DNA from: Psychrobacter immobilis | GTDB taxonomy: Bacteria > Pseudomonadota > Gammaproteobacteria > Pseudomonadales > Moraxellaceae | Assembly: GCF_904846235.1 (NCBI RefSeq) | Contig: NZ_CAJGZN010000010.1 | Coordinates: forward strand, 62,001 to 126,000 | Direction: 5' to 3' | DNA: 64,000 nt | Shown here: positions 17,163-26,357 of the stretch, in pieces | How positions within the stretch are numbered: position 1 is the stretch's first letter | Layout of the letters: every line of letters starts with the position of its first letter | Made by a program: the position numbers and the translations under genes | The notes under the pieces: model-generated | Told to the model about the DNA's origin: nothing | Databases searched by the model: none | The model's input: the letters and a program-made list of their open reading frames with translations, nothing else

Positions 17163-20141
17163 CTAGTGCGCCTCATCCCAGTTTTGACCACTATCAGTCT
17201 CGACCAATAATGGCACTGCAAAGTCGACATTCCAGCCTTTTTCTACTGCTGTAGTCGTCAAGACATCTTGCATAGCGTCAGTAATCAGCTGGCTAACTTC
17301 GCCTACTTTATCGACATCTACTTCGAACACCAATTCATCGTGAACCTGTAGCAGCATTTTGGCTTGTTCTTTTGGCAGCACTTTATCAACGGCAATCATA
17401 GCAAGCTTGATTAAATCAGCAGCAGAGCCTTGTAGTGGGGCGTTAATCGCCGCGCGCTCAGCACCTTGCTTGACCATACGATTACTGTGATTGATATCAG
17501 GCGTATAGAGCTTACGGCCCAATATCGTCTCGACATAACCTTGCTCATAGGCGCTTGCACGCGTATTGATCATATAGTTTTTGACTCCTGGATAACGCTC
17601 AAAGTACATATCGATATAGTTTTGTGCCTCGCCGCGGCTCATCTGTAGCTGCTTGGCAAGTCCAAAGGCACTCATCCCGTATAGTAGACCAAAGTTAATG
17701 GCTTTAGCATTACGACGCTCGGTTGAGGTGACGTCTGCGACATCCTTACCAAGTACTTCGGCAGCGGTGGCCGCGTGAATATCTAACCCTTCGTTAAAGG
17801 CATGAGTTAGGTTTTTATCACCTGAGAAATGCGCCATCAAACGCAATTCAATTTGTGAATAATCCGCAGCCAAAATAACGCGACCTTCCGGTGCGATAAA
17901 GGCTTGACGAATTAAGCGACCAGTCGCAGTACGAATTGGGATATTTTGCAAGTTAGGATCTGTCGATGACAAACGCCCAGTGCTCGTTAATGCCTGATGG
18001 TAGCTAGTATGTACGCGATCGGTTTCGCTATCTGCGACATTATCTAGCGCATCAGTATAAGTGCTCTTAAGCTTAGACAGTCCGCGATATTCCAAGGTAA
18101 TGTCGACCAATGGATGATCGATTTTTGATAGTACCGCCTCACCAGTCGAGTATTGACCGGACTTGGTTTTTTTGCCGCCAGCGACGCCTAGCTTTTCAAA
18201 CAGCATCTCACCGAGCTGCTTAGGAGAGCCTAAGTTAAATTCTTCACCTGCCACTTCATAAGCGCGTTTTTCTAGGGCGATAATTTCTTCATCAAAGCGT
18301 TTTGATAGCTCGTTTAAGAATGAACGTTTAATCAAAATACCATGCGCTTCCATTTGGCAAAGTATCTCTGCCGTTGGAATCTCTAGCTCGTGTAGTAATT
18401 TGGCATTATTGGCATCGTTAGCCAGCTCAACGCTGAACACGTCAAATAATTGATAGGTGATGTCGGCATCTTCACAAGCATAGTCGCTTGCGATATCGAT
18501 AGCCACTTGGTCAAAGGTAACTTGTTTAGCGCCTTTACCTGCCACATCTTCAAAGCTAATGGTTTGCGTTTGCAGATAATGACGTGCCAAATCATCCATA
18601 CCGTGGCGAGTAGCTGCCGCATTGATGACATAGCTGGCAAGCATGGTATCCATCGCCCAGTTATTTGGCTGCTCATGTATGGCGCCGATTAGATCGATAT
18701 CGTAGTGAGCGAGGATGTGTGCATCATACTTTAGATGCTGACCGATTTTACCAATACTTGGATTCTCTAAGACAGGTTTTAAGCGAGCTAATACCGTATC
18801 ACGATCAAGCTGCTTGGCAGTTAGCTCATCACCTTCTAGGCTATGCGTAAGTGGAATGTAATAGGCTTCGTGTGCTTGCAACGCGAAAGATAAACCGACA
18901 ATTTGTGCGTCACGCCAATGAACGCTAGTGGTTTCGGTATCAATGACAAAGTGCGGAGCAGCTTCTAATAGTTCGATCAAGCTATCAAACGCTGGCTGGT
19001 CGAGTACAGTGTGCCACGCTTTATCATGGTTAGTACTGTCTTTGATGTTGTCGCTCTTGGTTGATTGGAGTGATTTTGCCACCTGTGCCTGTGACTCAGT
19101 ATTGGCTTGGCTATCAGCAACACTTTTCGAACCATTGGCAGGATGATTTGGATGATCAAGCGATGCCAGCTCATTTCTAAACTCAAGCTCGGTATATAGG
19201 GCGCGAAGCTCCTCTATATGCGCAAAAGGGTCGGTATTTATTTTTAAGTCGTTCCAGTCTTGGCCGATTTCCAAATTGGTGACGATGGTAGCAAGCTTTC
19301 TATTAAAAGGAATGTCATCGGCATGTTCAATCAAGCCTTTAGCACCGCGACCTTTGATAAAGCCAATGTGCTTTAACATATTAGCAATATCACCGTACTC
19401 AACCAGCAAGTCTTTGGCGGTCTTTTTACCGATGCCAGGTACACCTTTGATACCGTCAGAGGCATCACCCATGAGCGTCAAAAAATCAATCATTTGGTTT
19501 GGGTTAATGCCGAACTTATCGATCACCGCTGGTGTATCCGTGACTTTACCAGTAAAGCTGTCTTCTAAGATGACGCAATCATTGACCAACTGCATCATGT
19601 CTTTATCGCCCGTTGAGATGACCACATGGTGACCTTGCTCGACGGCACGATAGGCAAGTGTACCGATGATATCATCGGCCTCTGCACCCTCGATACGTAA
19701 TAGCGGAATACCCAAGGCGCTGACCAAACGATGAATATAAGGAATTTGCTCTACCAGCTCTATATCGATAGGCGGACGAGCGGCCTTATAGTCAGGCGAC
19801 ATATGATGGCGAAAAGTCGGTGACTTTGTATCGAAGCAGACGGCCATATGAGTAGGGTGATAGCGACGCATCAGCTTGAGTAGTGCGTTGAGTGTACCGC
19901 GTATCGCATTGGTGATTAGACCCTGCGAGTTTTGCATGGTTTTTGGCAAGGCGTGATAAGTGCGGAACAGATAATAGGAGCCATCAACCAAAATAAAAGG
20001 CGGCTGATCTTTGTCTACATGACTGGTATCCATCAGCGCCACATTAGGCATGGTATCGAAGTTCGGTAGTGCTTTGGGGTCAAGCGCTTGGTGAGAGTTG
20101 TGGTCGTTATCGGTGGTATTGTCAGCTATGTCATCAGTCAT
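17163..20141 (-). CDS. polA: DNA polymerase I
   Basis: A 992-residue repair and lagging-strand polymerase. Order: 5'-nuclease domain (about 45-330, ILVDGSYYLFRTYHA and TGDKDMMQLV), a Ser/Gln/Lys-rich linker (about 335-375), a 3'-5' exonuclease (about 395-580) and the polymerase (about 610-992). The exonuclease keeps DTET near 401 and the YACEDAD block near 555, so proofreading should be active. Polymerase motifs are AADYSQIELR near 758, NAKAINFGLLYG near 811 and QVHDE near 932. It is longer than the roughly 930-residue norm because of an acidic 45-residue N-terminal extension and the linker. ATG 20141 was preferred to GTG 20150; neither has a strong Shine-Dalgarno. Confidence 0.97.
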   Translation of the reverse strand: MTDDIADNTTDNDHNSHQALDPKALPNFDTMPNVALMDTSHVDKDQPPFILVDGSYYLFRTYHALPKTMQNSQGLITNAIRGTLNALLKLMRRYHPTHMAVCFDTKSPTFRHHMSPDYKAARPPIDIELVEQIPYIHRLVSALGIPLLRIEGAEADDIIGTLAYRAVEQGHHVVISTGDKDMMQLVNDCVILEDSFTGKVTDTPAVIDKFGINPNQMIDFLTLMGDASDGIKGVPGIGKKTAKDLLVEYGDIANMLKHIGFIKGRGAKGLIEHADDIPFNRKLATIVTNLEIGQDWNDLKINTDPFAHIEELRALYTELEFRNELASLDHPNHPANGSKSVADSQANTESQAQVAKSLQSTKSDNIKDSTNHDKAWHTVLDQPAFDSLIELLEAAPHFVIDTETTSVHWRDAQIVGLSFALQAHEAYYIPLTHSLEGDELTAKQLDRDTVLARLKPVLENPSIGKIGQHLKYDAHILAHYDIDLIGAIHEQPNNWAMDTMLASYVINAAATRHGMDDLARHYLQTQTISFEDVAGKGAKQVTFDQVAIDIASDYACEDADITYQLFDVFSVELANDANNAKLLHELEIPTAEILCQMEAHGILIKRSFLNELSKRFDEEIIALEKRAYEVAGEEFNLGSPKQLGEMLFEKLGVAGGKKTKSGQYSTGEAVLSKIDHPLVDITLEYRGLSKLKSTYTDALDNVADSETDRVHTSYHQALTSTGRLSSTDPNLQNIPIRTATGRLIRQAFIAPEGRVILAADYSQIELRLMAHFSGDKNLTHAFNEGLDIHAATAAEVLGKDVADVTSTERRNAKAINFGLLYGMSAFGLAKQLQMSRGEAQNYIDMYFERYPGVKNYMINTRASAYEQGYVETILGRKLYTPDINHSNRMVKQGAERAAINAPLQGSAADLIKLAMIAVDKVLPKEQAKMLLQVHDELVFEVDVDKVGEVSQLITDAMQDVLTTTAVEKGWNVDFAVPLLVETDSGQNWDEAH

Positions 20142-20270
20142 AAAAGTCACTTATCAGCTATTAGATAAAAATATATACGCTTATTATAACGATAAAATTA
20201 GCGCATGCCGAACTGCTTAACCGTTACGAGATGTTGTAACGATAATCTTTTTCACCAAGATTTCAAACAA

Positions 20271-20300
20271 AAAAAGAACCCAGACTAACTGGGTTCTTTT
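20271..20300 (-). terminator. Terminator after ohr
   Basis: Stem AAAAGAACCCA/TGGGTTCTTTT with a 7-base loop and flanking A and T runs. It lies 50 bases beyond the ohr stop. Confidence 0.9.
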
Positions 20301-20349
20301 ATAATTAATATATTTTTCATTATTAGTTGATAATGGATCTCATAATACG

Positions 20350-20763
20350 TTATTTTACTTCTGAAGAGACTTCAACATCGATATTACCACGTGTGGCTTT
20401 AGAATATGGGCATACTTGATGCGCTTTTTCAACTAACTGTTGAAACTCATCCGCTGACAAGTCTGTATTTTCACCAATGACATGAATTTTGGCTGCAAGC
20501 TTATATTCGTGGCCTTCGCCTTGTAGTAAATCTACTTCTATTGAAGTAGTCGAGTCAAATTTTGCCTTTTCCATCTGTTTGACTGCACCAAGTGCACTAT
20601 CAAAGCAGGCGCTGTAGCCCATAGCAAAAAGTTGTTCTGGATTATTACCTTCTTTTCCGGAGCCTGGTGGTACCATGTTGATGCTAAGATCGTTATCGTT
20701 CAAGCTGACTGAACCTGCTCGGCCGCCCACGACAGTTGCTTTGGTAGAATATAGAGATTTCAT
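20350..20763 (-). CDS. ohr: Organic hydroperoxide resistance protein (Ohr/OsmC)
   Basis: A 137-residue cytoplasmic thiol peroxidase that reduces organic hydroperoxides. The peroxidatic Cys53 (GYSACFDSAL) and resolving Cys118 (HQVCPYSKATRGNI) are both present, and the NPEQLFAMGY segment is the Ohr/OsmC hallmark. The ATRGN ending points to Ohr rather than OsmC. No OhrR-type MarR regulator is adjacent, so control is from elsewhere or different. AAGGATG is well placed before the ATG. It is a single-gene unit with its own terminator. Confidence 0.95.
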   Translation of the reverse strand: MKSLYSTKATVVGGRAGSVSLNDNDLSINMVPPGSGKEGNNPEQLFAMGYSACFDSALGAVKQMEKAKFDSTTSIEVDLLQGEGHEYKLAAKIHVIGENTDLSADEFQQLVEKAHQVCPYSKATRGNIDVEVSSEVK

Positions 20764-21031
20764 GACACATCCTTTGTTGTGAGTTTTTATGTTTATATTT
20801 GAGTGGTAAATCTTAATATGAAACTTAGCATAACAAATCGCTCACGCAGCTCAGTGCATAGAGAGTAAATATATACTGCTAGTTTGTAAATGAGATTTCG
20901 GGCTCAGTTTTATTCGTTTTTAGATTTACAATCTTATCGTACAGTTGTCAAAGAGGTACAATAGCGGTAATGAGCCATATATACGTTATCAGTACGGATA
21001 ATAGAAATCTGAATCATAAGGACATTGTTTG

Positions 21032-21934
21032 ATGAATAGATGGATTGCGATACCTAGTGTTTGTTTTTTGACGACGCTTGCTTTGATAGGGTGCGAGGAA
21101 GAAGACGGCGCTTATGGAACGGCTAGTAGCGAGATTACATTGACAAGCTTTGCTAATAGTTATGATAGCAAAGCCAATGCTACGGCAATTGCGCGAATTG
21201 ATGAAACGTATCGTACTGGTGCGCGCGAGATCAAAACAGCCAATCTCATCAACAGTTATAGCAACCAAAGCCTGAATGATTTAGACAGAACCGTGCTGGC
21301 AGATGACTTCGAGGGTCGACTTGAAAATAAAGACATCGAGGTTAATAATCGGACGGTCAAACGCCCCATCTATGAAAAAAACACCAACAACCAGCTAGAC
21401 TACCAAACCACTTATAAGATGCTTAACTTATCAGGGCTGCGTGCTAACAGCTATGTTGCTAGTACAAACGTGAACAATAGATACGGTATTATTACCGACT
21501 TAAATAATTATTCTGAAATTCCGACCAATGTTGCTTTTCCTGAAGGGTCGGTTTGTTATATCCCTGTAATAACCAGTGAGCGCTCGTTTTTGGCATTTAA
21601 TGATAAAAACAAGACTGGTTACGCCTCAATAGAAAGATGGATTGAAGTGGCCAAAACTCGCTTTAGTGCAGATAGAGATCATAGAACCTCTCAGTTCGGA
21701 GTTGGCATAGGGAATCAGCAACAAGCCGCGCAAGTTATGTTTTTCGAATACGATGAACAGCCTGCTTATGAATATAGCGGTGTTGAGTACGAAAAGGACG
21801 TCTATGAAGCAAACTATGTCGCCAAAGGTAGCACCGACCCGAACACAGACAGTCGTTTTGACGTAGTTGATTGTACAATCGTCAATGAGGTAGCTGGCGA
21901 CTTCTTAGCTGAGCAAATAGAACGCTACTACTGA
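21032..21934 (+). CDS. Predicted lipoprotein, unknown function
   Basis: A 300-residue secreted protein. The N-terminus has a classic lipobox, LIGC at residues 19-22, followed by acidic residues. The rest is soluble with no recognised domain. It contains two further cysteines, in SVCYIPV and VVDCTIV, that could form a disulfide. The ATG at 21032 has AAGGA nine bases upstream, while a TTG one codon earlier is an artefact of the frame. It stands alone with a terminator after it. Membrane anchoring is a firm prediction; function is unknown. Confidence 0.82.
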   Translation: MNRWIAIPSVCFLTTLALIGCEEEDGAYGTASSEITLTSFANSYDSKANATAIARIDETYRTGAREIKTANLINSYSNQSLNDLDRTVLADDFEGRLENKDIEVNNRTVKRPIYEKNTNNQLDYQTTYKMLNLSGLRANSYVASTNVNNRYGIITDLNNYSEIPTNVAFPEGSVCYIPVITSERSFLAFNDKNKTGYASIERWIEVAKTRFSADRDHRTSQFGVGIGNQQQAAQVMFFEYDEQPAYEYSGVEYEKDVYEANYVAKGSTDPNTDSRFDVVDCTIVNEVAGDFLAEQIERYY

Positions 21935-21995
21935 GATGAATTGATGGCTATTAGTCGTGCTACTCAAGCAGGATGATCGCAATTAAAAAGCCCAA

Positions 21996-22031
21996 AAACA
22001 CGCTTCGTTTAAATAACGGGGCGTGTTTTTT
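21996..22031 (+). terminator. Terminator after the lipoprotein gene
   Basis: Outer stem AAACACGC/GCGTGTTT with an inner CGTT/AACG pairing, followed by a T-run, 62 bases past the stop. Confidence 0.82.
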
Positions 22032-22138
22032 ATACGCTAATTCTGCACCCTGATGCTAAATCCGCTACAATACGCCCATTATTTATTTTATTTATTTAGA
22101 GTCACTTCTAAATCACATAACTGTTGAAGCTGAAAATT

Positions 22139-23734
22139 ATGAGCGTAGATCCAAAGAAATTAAACAAAGAAGTTGCTAAGCGCCGCACCTTTGCCATTAT
22201 CTCGCATCCCGATGCTGGTAAGACCACCATGACCGAAAAACTCCTGTTGTGGGGTCAAGCGATTCAGGTGGTGGGCGAAGTAAAAGGCCGTAAGACAGAT
22301 CGTCATGCAACTTCAGATTGGATGAGCATGGAGCAAGAGCGTGGTATCTCGATTACGACGTCTGTCATGCAGTTTCCGTATAAAGACCATATGGTCAACC
22401 TACTAGATACCCCAGGTCACGCCGACTTTAGTGAAGATACTTACCGTACTTTGACCGCAGTGGATAGTGCGCTGATGATGGTAGATGGTGCAAAAGGTGT
22501 CGAAGAACGAACCATCAAGCTGATGGAAGTGTGTCGTATGCGCGATACGCCTATCATCTCATTCGTCAACAAGCTAGATCGTCAGATTCGTGAGCCACTT
22601 GAGTTACTTAGCGAAATCGAAGCCGTTCTAAAAATCAAATGTATCCCAGTGACTTGGCCTATCGGTATGGGTCAAGACTTCATCGGTGTCTATCATTTGA
22701 CTGAAAATAAAACTTACTTTTATGAGAAAGGTAATGGCGGCAAGATGACGGTCTCTGAGACTCGTGAAGGCTACGATTATCCAGATATCCGTGAGCGTCT
22801 AGGACAGCTAATGTTTGACGCTTTCGAAGAGTCGCTTGAGCTGGTACAGATGGCGCTAGAAGAGTTCAGTGTTGAAGCGTTTTTGGCTGGCGAGATGACG
22901 CCAGTATTGTTTGGCACAGCATTGGGTAACTTTGGGGTAAACATGGTACTTGATACCTTGGTCAAATATGCACCGCCACCAAAAGCCCATCCAACGACTG
23001 AGCGTGAAGTATCAGCCACCGAGACAGATTTTACAGGCTTCGTCTTTAAAATTCAGGCCAATATGGATCCACGTCATCGTGACCGTATTGCGTTCTTGCG
23101 AGTGTGCTCTGGTAAGTACGAGAAGGGTATGAAAATGAAACATGTGCGTCTGGGGAAAGACGTACGTATTGCTGATGCTTTGACCTTTTTAGCAGGTGAC
23201 CGTGAGGCGTTAGAAGAAGCCTATCCAGGTGATATCATTGGTTTGCATAACCATGGCACCATCTCTATTGGTGACAGTTTCACTGAAGGCGAGGAGTTGA
23301 GCTTTACGGGTATTCCGCATTTTGCCCCTGAATTGTTCCGCCGTGTGGTATTAAAAGATCCGCTCAAATCAAAAGCTCTGCAAAAAGGTCTTCAACAATT
23401 AAGTGAAGAGGGCGCAACGCAGGTGTTTATGCCGCAGATTAATAATGATTTGGTTTTGGGTGCAGTCGGTGTCCTACAGTTTGAAGTGGTCGCGCATCGT
23501 CTAAAAGAAGAGTACAAAGTTCAATGTACCTTTGAGCCAGTATCGATAGCTACGGTACGCTGGGTTCATTGCGATGATGAAGTAGCATTGGCGAAGTTCA
23601 AGAAAAAAGCCCATGACCAATTATCAATAGATGGTGGTGGTTATTTAACGTACCTTGCACCGTCACGTGTCAATCTACAGCTAATGCAAGACCGCTATCC
23701 AGAAGTGACTTTTAGTAGCACTCGCGAACATTAA
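22139..23734 (+). CDS. prfC: Peptide chain release factor 3
   Basis: A 531-residue translational GTPase that removes RF1 and RF2 from the ribosome after peptide release. G motifs are visible: G1 SHPDAGKTT near 21-29, G3 DTPGHADF and G4 NKLDR. GTP-binding, beta-barrel and RF3-specific C-terminal domains are all present at usual length. The ATG at 22139 is the natural start; a TTG five codons earlier is only an extension of the frame. It is a single gene with its own terminator. Confidence 0.97.
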   Translation: MSVDPKKLNKEVAKRRTFAIISHPDAGKTTMTEKLLLWGQAIQVVGEVKGRKTDRHATSDWMSMEQERGISITTSVMQFPYKDHMVNLLDTPGHADFSEDTYRTLTAVDSALMMVDGAKGVEERTIKLMEVCRMRDTPIISFVNKLDRQIREPLELLSEIEAVLKIKCIPVTWPIGMGQDFIGVYHLTENKTYFYEKGNGGKMTVSETREGYDYPDIRERLGQLMFDAFEESLELVQMALEEFSVEAFLAGEMTPVLFGTALGNFGVNMVLDTLVKYAPPPKAHPTTEREVSATETDFTGFVFKIQANMDPRHRDRIAFLRVCSGKYEKGMKMKHVRLGKDVRIADALTFLAGDREALEEAYPGDIIGLHNHGTISIGDSFTEGEELSFTGIPHFAPELFRRVVLKDPLKSKALQKGLQQLSEEGATQVFMPQINNDLVLGAVGVLQFEVVAHRLKEEYKVQCTFEPVSIATVRWVHCDDEVALAKFKKKAHDQLSIDGGGYLTYLAPSRVNLQLMQDRYPEVTFSSTREH

Positions 23735-23766
23735 ATTTATTTATACGCTTATATCGTTTATTGATT

Positions 23767-23791
23767 AAGACACGCCAGCCGTGTCTTTTTT
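23767..23791 (+). terminator. prfC terminator
   Basis: Stem AGACACG/CGTGTCT, 5-base loop and T6 tract, 33 bases past the prfC stop. Confidence 0.9.
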
Positions 23792-23936
23792 ATTGCCTGT
23801 ATTTACGATTTAAGTAGTAAGAGTCAGATAATCGTTCGCTTACATCACCTCAAAAACGTGAACAGTCTTCCTACAATACATTGCAATTGTTACGGTAGAA
23901 TATTGAATGACATTTTATATTTGTAGAAGAGGACAT

Positions 23937-24788
23937 ATGCACACTACGACTCAAACTGATGATAAATCTATATCGGCTGATCTATTTTCGATAAAAGTAA
24001 GCCAGAGACGTTCAATTGCTATGTTGACTGGCAGCTTACTGTTAAGTGCCGTTAGCATGTCGGTAAATGCAGGAAGTTTTATTAGCAGCACGGAATATCT
24101 ACCGTATCAACTACCCAGTAATATACAAGAGACGTGTGACAAGCGTGATAATTGTCCAGAGATTGAAGTTAAATATCTCAAAAGCAGTCAAAACTGGATA
24201 GATGAGATTGCCAATGCCCGTATCGATAATATGGTCGTTAATAGTCAGATGACAGAGTCAGCACCTATCAAGGGTAAAAGCAGCAAGAAGGAAGTTACGG
24301 CTGCTCTTGATAGCTTTGTGAATTCGCAATTTCAAGATATGCCTGATGATGTGTCGTGGGGTTATAATCTGATGGTAGCGCCCAATTATCTAGGTCATGT
24401 CGATGACTTTGAACTGTTTGAGATTAGCTCTTATGTCTATACGGGCGGTGCACACGGCATGCCTTATAGCGAGTACCTAGTATTTGACCCAAGTACCAAA
24501 AAGCAAGTCACGCTTGACGACATGCTTATCTCAGGTAAAAAACCTCGTTTTGAGGCGCTTGCCTATGATGCTTATAAAACGTGGGTTAAAACGGTTGCCG
24601 AAGACGTGAGCAGTTATGAGAAAAACTGGCCATTTACGTTGAGCGATAATGTGACCTTGACTGATACAGGCGTTAGCATTCGTTACCAGCATTATTCTAT
24701 CGGTCCATACGCTTACGGTATGCCTGTCCTTAATATCCCCTATAGCAAGCTTGATAAAGTTATAAAACCTCGCTTTATACCAAAGTAA
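23937..24788 (+). CDS. Exported DUF3298 (RsiV-like) protein
   Basis: A 283-residue envelope protein. A polar N-terminus precedes a hydrophobic export segment near 27-50 ending in VNAGS. The C-terminal part matches the DUF4163/DUF3298 arrangement seen in RsiV: SSYVYTGGAHGMPYSEYLVFD, then TLDDML and a final block ending in YAYGMPVLNIPYSKL. In RsiV this domain binds lysozyme; in Gram-negative relatives the ligand is unknown. Two cysteines in ETCDKRDNCPE lie close together and may form a disulfide. AGAGGA just before the ATG at 23937 supports this start over the one at 23907. No sigma factor gene is adjacent, so an anti-sigma role is unlikely. Confidence 0.82.
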   Translation: MHTTTQTDDKSISADLFSIKVSQRRSIAMLTGSLLLSAVSMSVNAGSFISSTEYLPYQLPSNIQETCDKRDNCPEIEVKYLKSSQNWIDEIANARIDNMVVNSQMTESAPIKGKSSKKEVTAALDSFVNSQFQDMPDDVSWGYNLMVAPNYLGHVDDFELFEISSYVYTGGAHGMPYSEYLVFDPSTKKQVTLDDMLISGKKPRFEALAYDAYKTWVKTVAEDVSSYEKNWPFTLSDNVTLTDTGVSIRYQHYSIGPYAYGMPVLNIPYSKLDKVIKPRFIPK

Positions 24789-24945
24789 ATACTGTACAGT
24801 GTTTGAGGAAAGTACTTAATAAACCGTGCTAGGCAAATATTATTAAAAAAATAGCGACAATACTTATCATAAATTGGCAGTAATATTTTAGAGTTATTAT
24901 TTTTAGCATCATTGGATATTCAATAGAAAAATAAGGAGTTATAAC

Positions 24946-26184
24946 ATGACAAACGAGACAGACAGTATGAATACGGCAGCAAGTACAACTTGGCAGCTGA
25001 ATGCATTGACGGAAGCATTAGGTGACCTGACACTGACGGTTAGTGATAGCTTATCTATAGGTCGTGGTAGTGACAACGACGTAGTGCTAGGTAGCAAGCA
25101 GGTTTCTCGCAACCATGCAGTGCTCAGTGTGCTAGATGGTCAGCTGTACGTAAAAGACTTAGATTCTTCTAATGGCACGTTTATCAATGAGCAACGTATT
25201 GCAGGTAATGAATCTAGTCATCTAAAAGCAGACGATACGCTTGGCTTTGCAAGTTTTAGCTTTCAAGTACAGGCATCTGCTGCGCCAGTGACCACAGAGG
25301 AGTTAGTAGCAGACACACATGAGAATGCTGACACGGCTACTGTGCTAGAAACTCCTGCCAGTGAGCCTGTGACCGAAGAGCAAGTAGTTGAGGAAAGCGT
25401 TCTTGAGGAAGAGCCGATCATAGAGCAAACAGTTAATGAGCCAGTGATCAAAGAGACTGGCATCGAAGAAATGTTACCTGCTACAGATGATACTGTACCT
25501 GTAGAGCCTTTACCTGCAGATGCCGGCTCAGATATGACCGAAGAATCAGTAACCCCTACGCACGAAACCATTGAACCAGTTGTTGAAGAACCAGCTGTTG
25601 AAGAACCAGCTGTTGAAGAGCTAGCTACTGAAGAAGCCGTTGCTACAGAGCCAGTTGTCAAAAAAACAGGGATTGATGAAGTACTGTCTGACGCGGATGT
25701 GGCATCGCCTACGCCAGTAGAAGAAACGCCAGTTGCCACAGAGGTAGTAACTGACACATCTGTACCAATAACAACTGAAACAGAAGCTGGGACGACTACA
25801 GAGCCATCACAGGCAGCATCTACTGATAGCGCGCCAGTGGTAGAAAAGCAGCCAGCAGTGCATGAAGAATCAGTAATGCGTGAAGAGCCAGCAGTCCAAG
25901 ACGAACACGACAAAACGACAAAAACAGAGTTACAAGAAGAAGCTGACCCTGAAGTTTTAAAAGCCAAACAAGCAGCTAGCGCCCAGTTTTCAGGCACAGC
26001 TAATTTAGGGCAGCCGCGCGATCTTGGTACCGAAGGCAATAATGCGATGGATCAAGAAATCAGCAATCCTGCTCATGCAGGTCATGTAGAGAAAAAAGCG
26101 AGCGGCGGCTGGTTTATATGGGTATTTGTGACCATTCTAATTATCGGTTTGGCCTTATGGTTGTTTAATATGGGCGGTGCATAA
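24946..26184 (+). CDS. FHA-domain protein with acidic repeat tail and C-terminal membrane anchor
   Basis: A 412-residue protein. Residues about 20-108 are a forkhead-associated domain with the phosphothreonine-binding residues: Gly39-Arg40, Ser54-Arg-Asn-His57 and Asn76-Gly. About 270 residues of Glu/Pro/Val/Thr-rich, probably disordered sequence follow. They contain tandem VEEPA repeats and two copies of a TGI-E/D-E-M/V-L motif, near residues 170 and 242. One membrane segment lies at about 387-408. The FHA head would therefore face the cytoplasm and dock phosphorylated partners at the membrane. No Ser/Thr kinase or type VI genes are adjacent. AAGGAG lies perfectly before the ATG. It ends with a terminator hairpin. 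Confidence 0.87.
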   Translation: MTNETDSMNTAASTTWQLNALTEALGDLTLTVSDSLSIGRGSDNDVVLGSKQVSRNHAVLSVLDGQLYVKDLDSSNGTFINEQRIAGNESSHLKADDTLGFASFSFQVQASAAPVTTEELVADTHENADTATVLETPASEPVTEEQVVEESVLEEEPIIEQTVNEPVIKETGIEEMLPATDDTVPVEPLPADAGSDMTEESVTPTHETIEPVVEEPAVEEPAVEELATEEAVATEPVVKKTGIDEVLSDADVASPTPVEETPVATEVVTDTSVPITTETEAGTTTEPSQAASTDSAPVVEKQPAVHEESVMREEPAVQDEHDKTTKTELQEEADPEVLKAKQAASAQFSGTANLGQPRDLGTEGNNAMDQEISNPAHAGHVEKKASGGWFIWVFVTILIIGLALWLFNMGGA

Positions 26185-26264
26185 TTCAACTCTACACTCG
26201 GTCTTTGTCGTGATTTTTGATAGAGAGCCTTATTGTGCTTACCGTTTTTTAAACAAATGACTCA

Positions 26265-26306
26265 TTATAGCGTCGATATTTTAGCGAATATTGGCGCTAT
26301 ATTTTT
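26265..26306 (+). terminator. Terminator after the FHA gene
   Basis: Imperfect hairpin pairing TATAGCG with CGCTATA and GATATT with AATATT, followed by a T-run. It lies about 80 bases past the stop. Confidence 0.7.
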
Positions 26307-26357
26307 AGAGTAGCTTATAGTTTATTATTGCCTATAAGGTGCTAAGAGAGCGCTATT

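Noticed and set aside
25263..26039. A long open frame (258 residues) opposite the FHA gene
   Set aside because: It is Ser/Thr/Val-rich, mirrors the Glu/Pro/Val repeats of the true gene and has no ribosome binding site. It is a shadow of biased codons.
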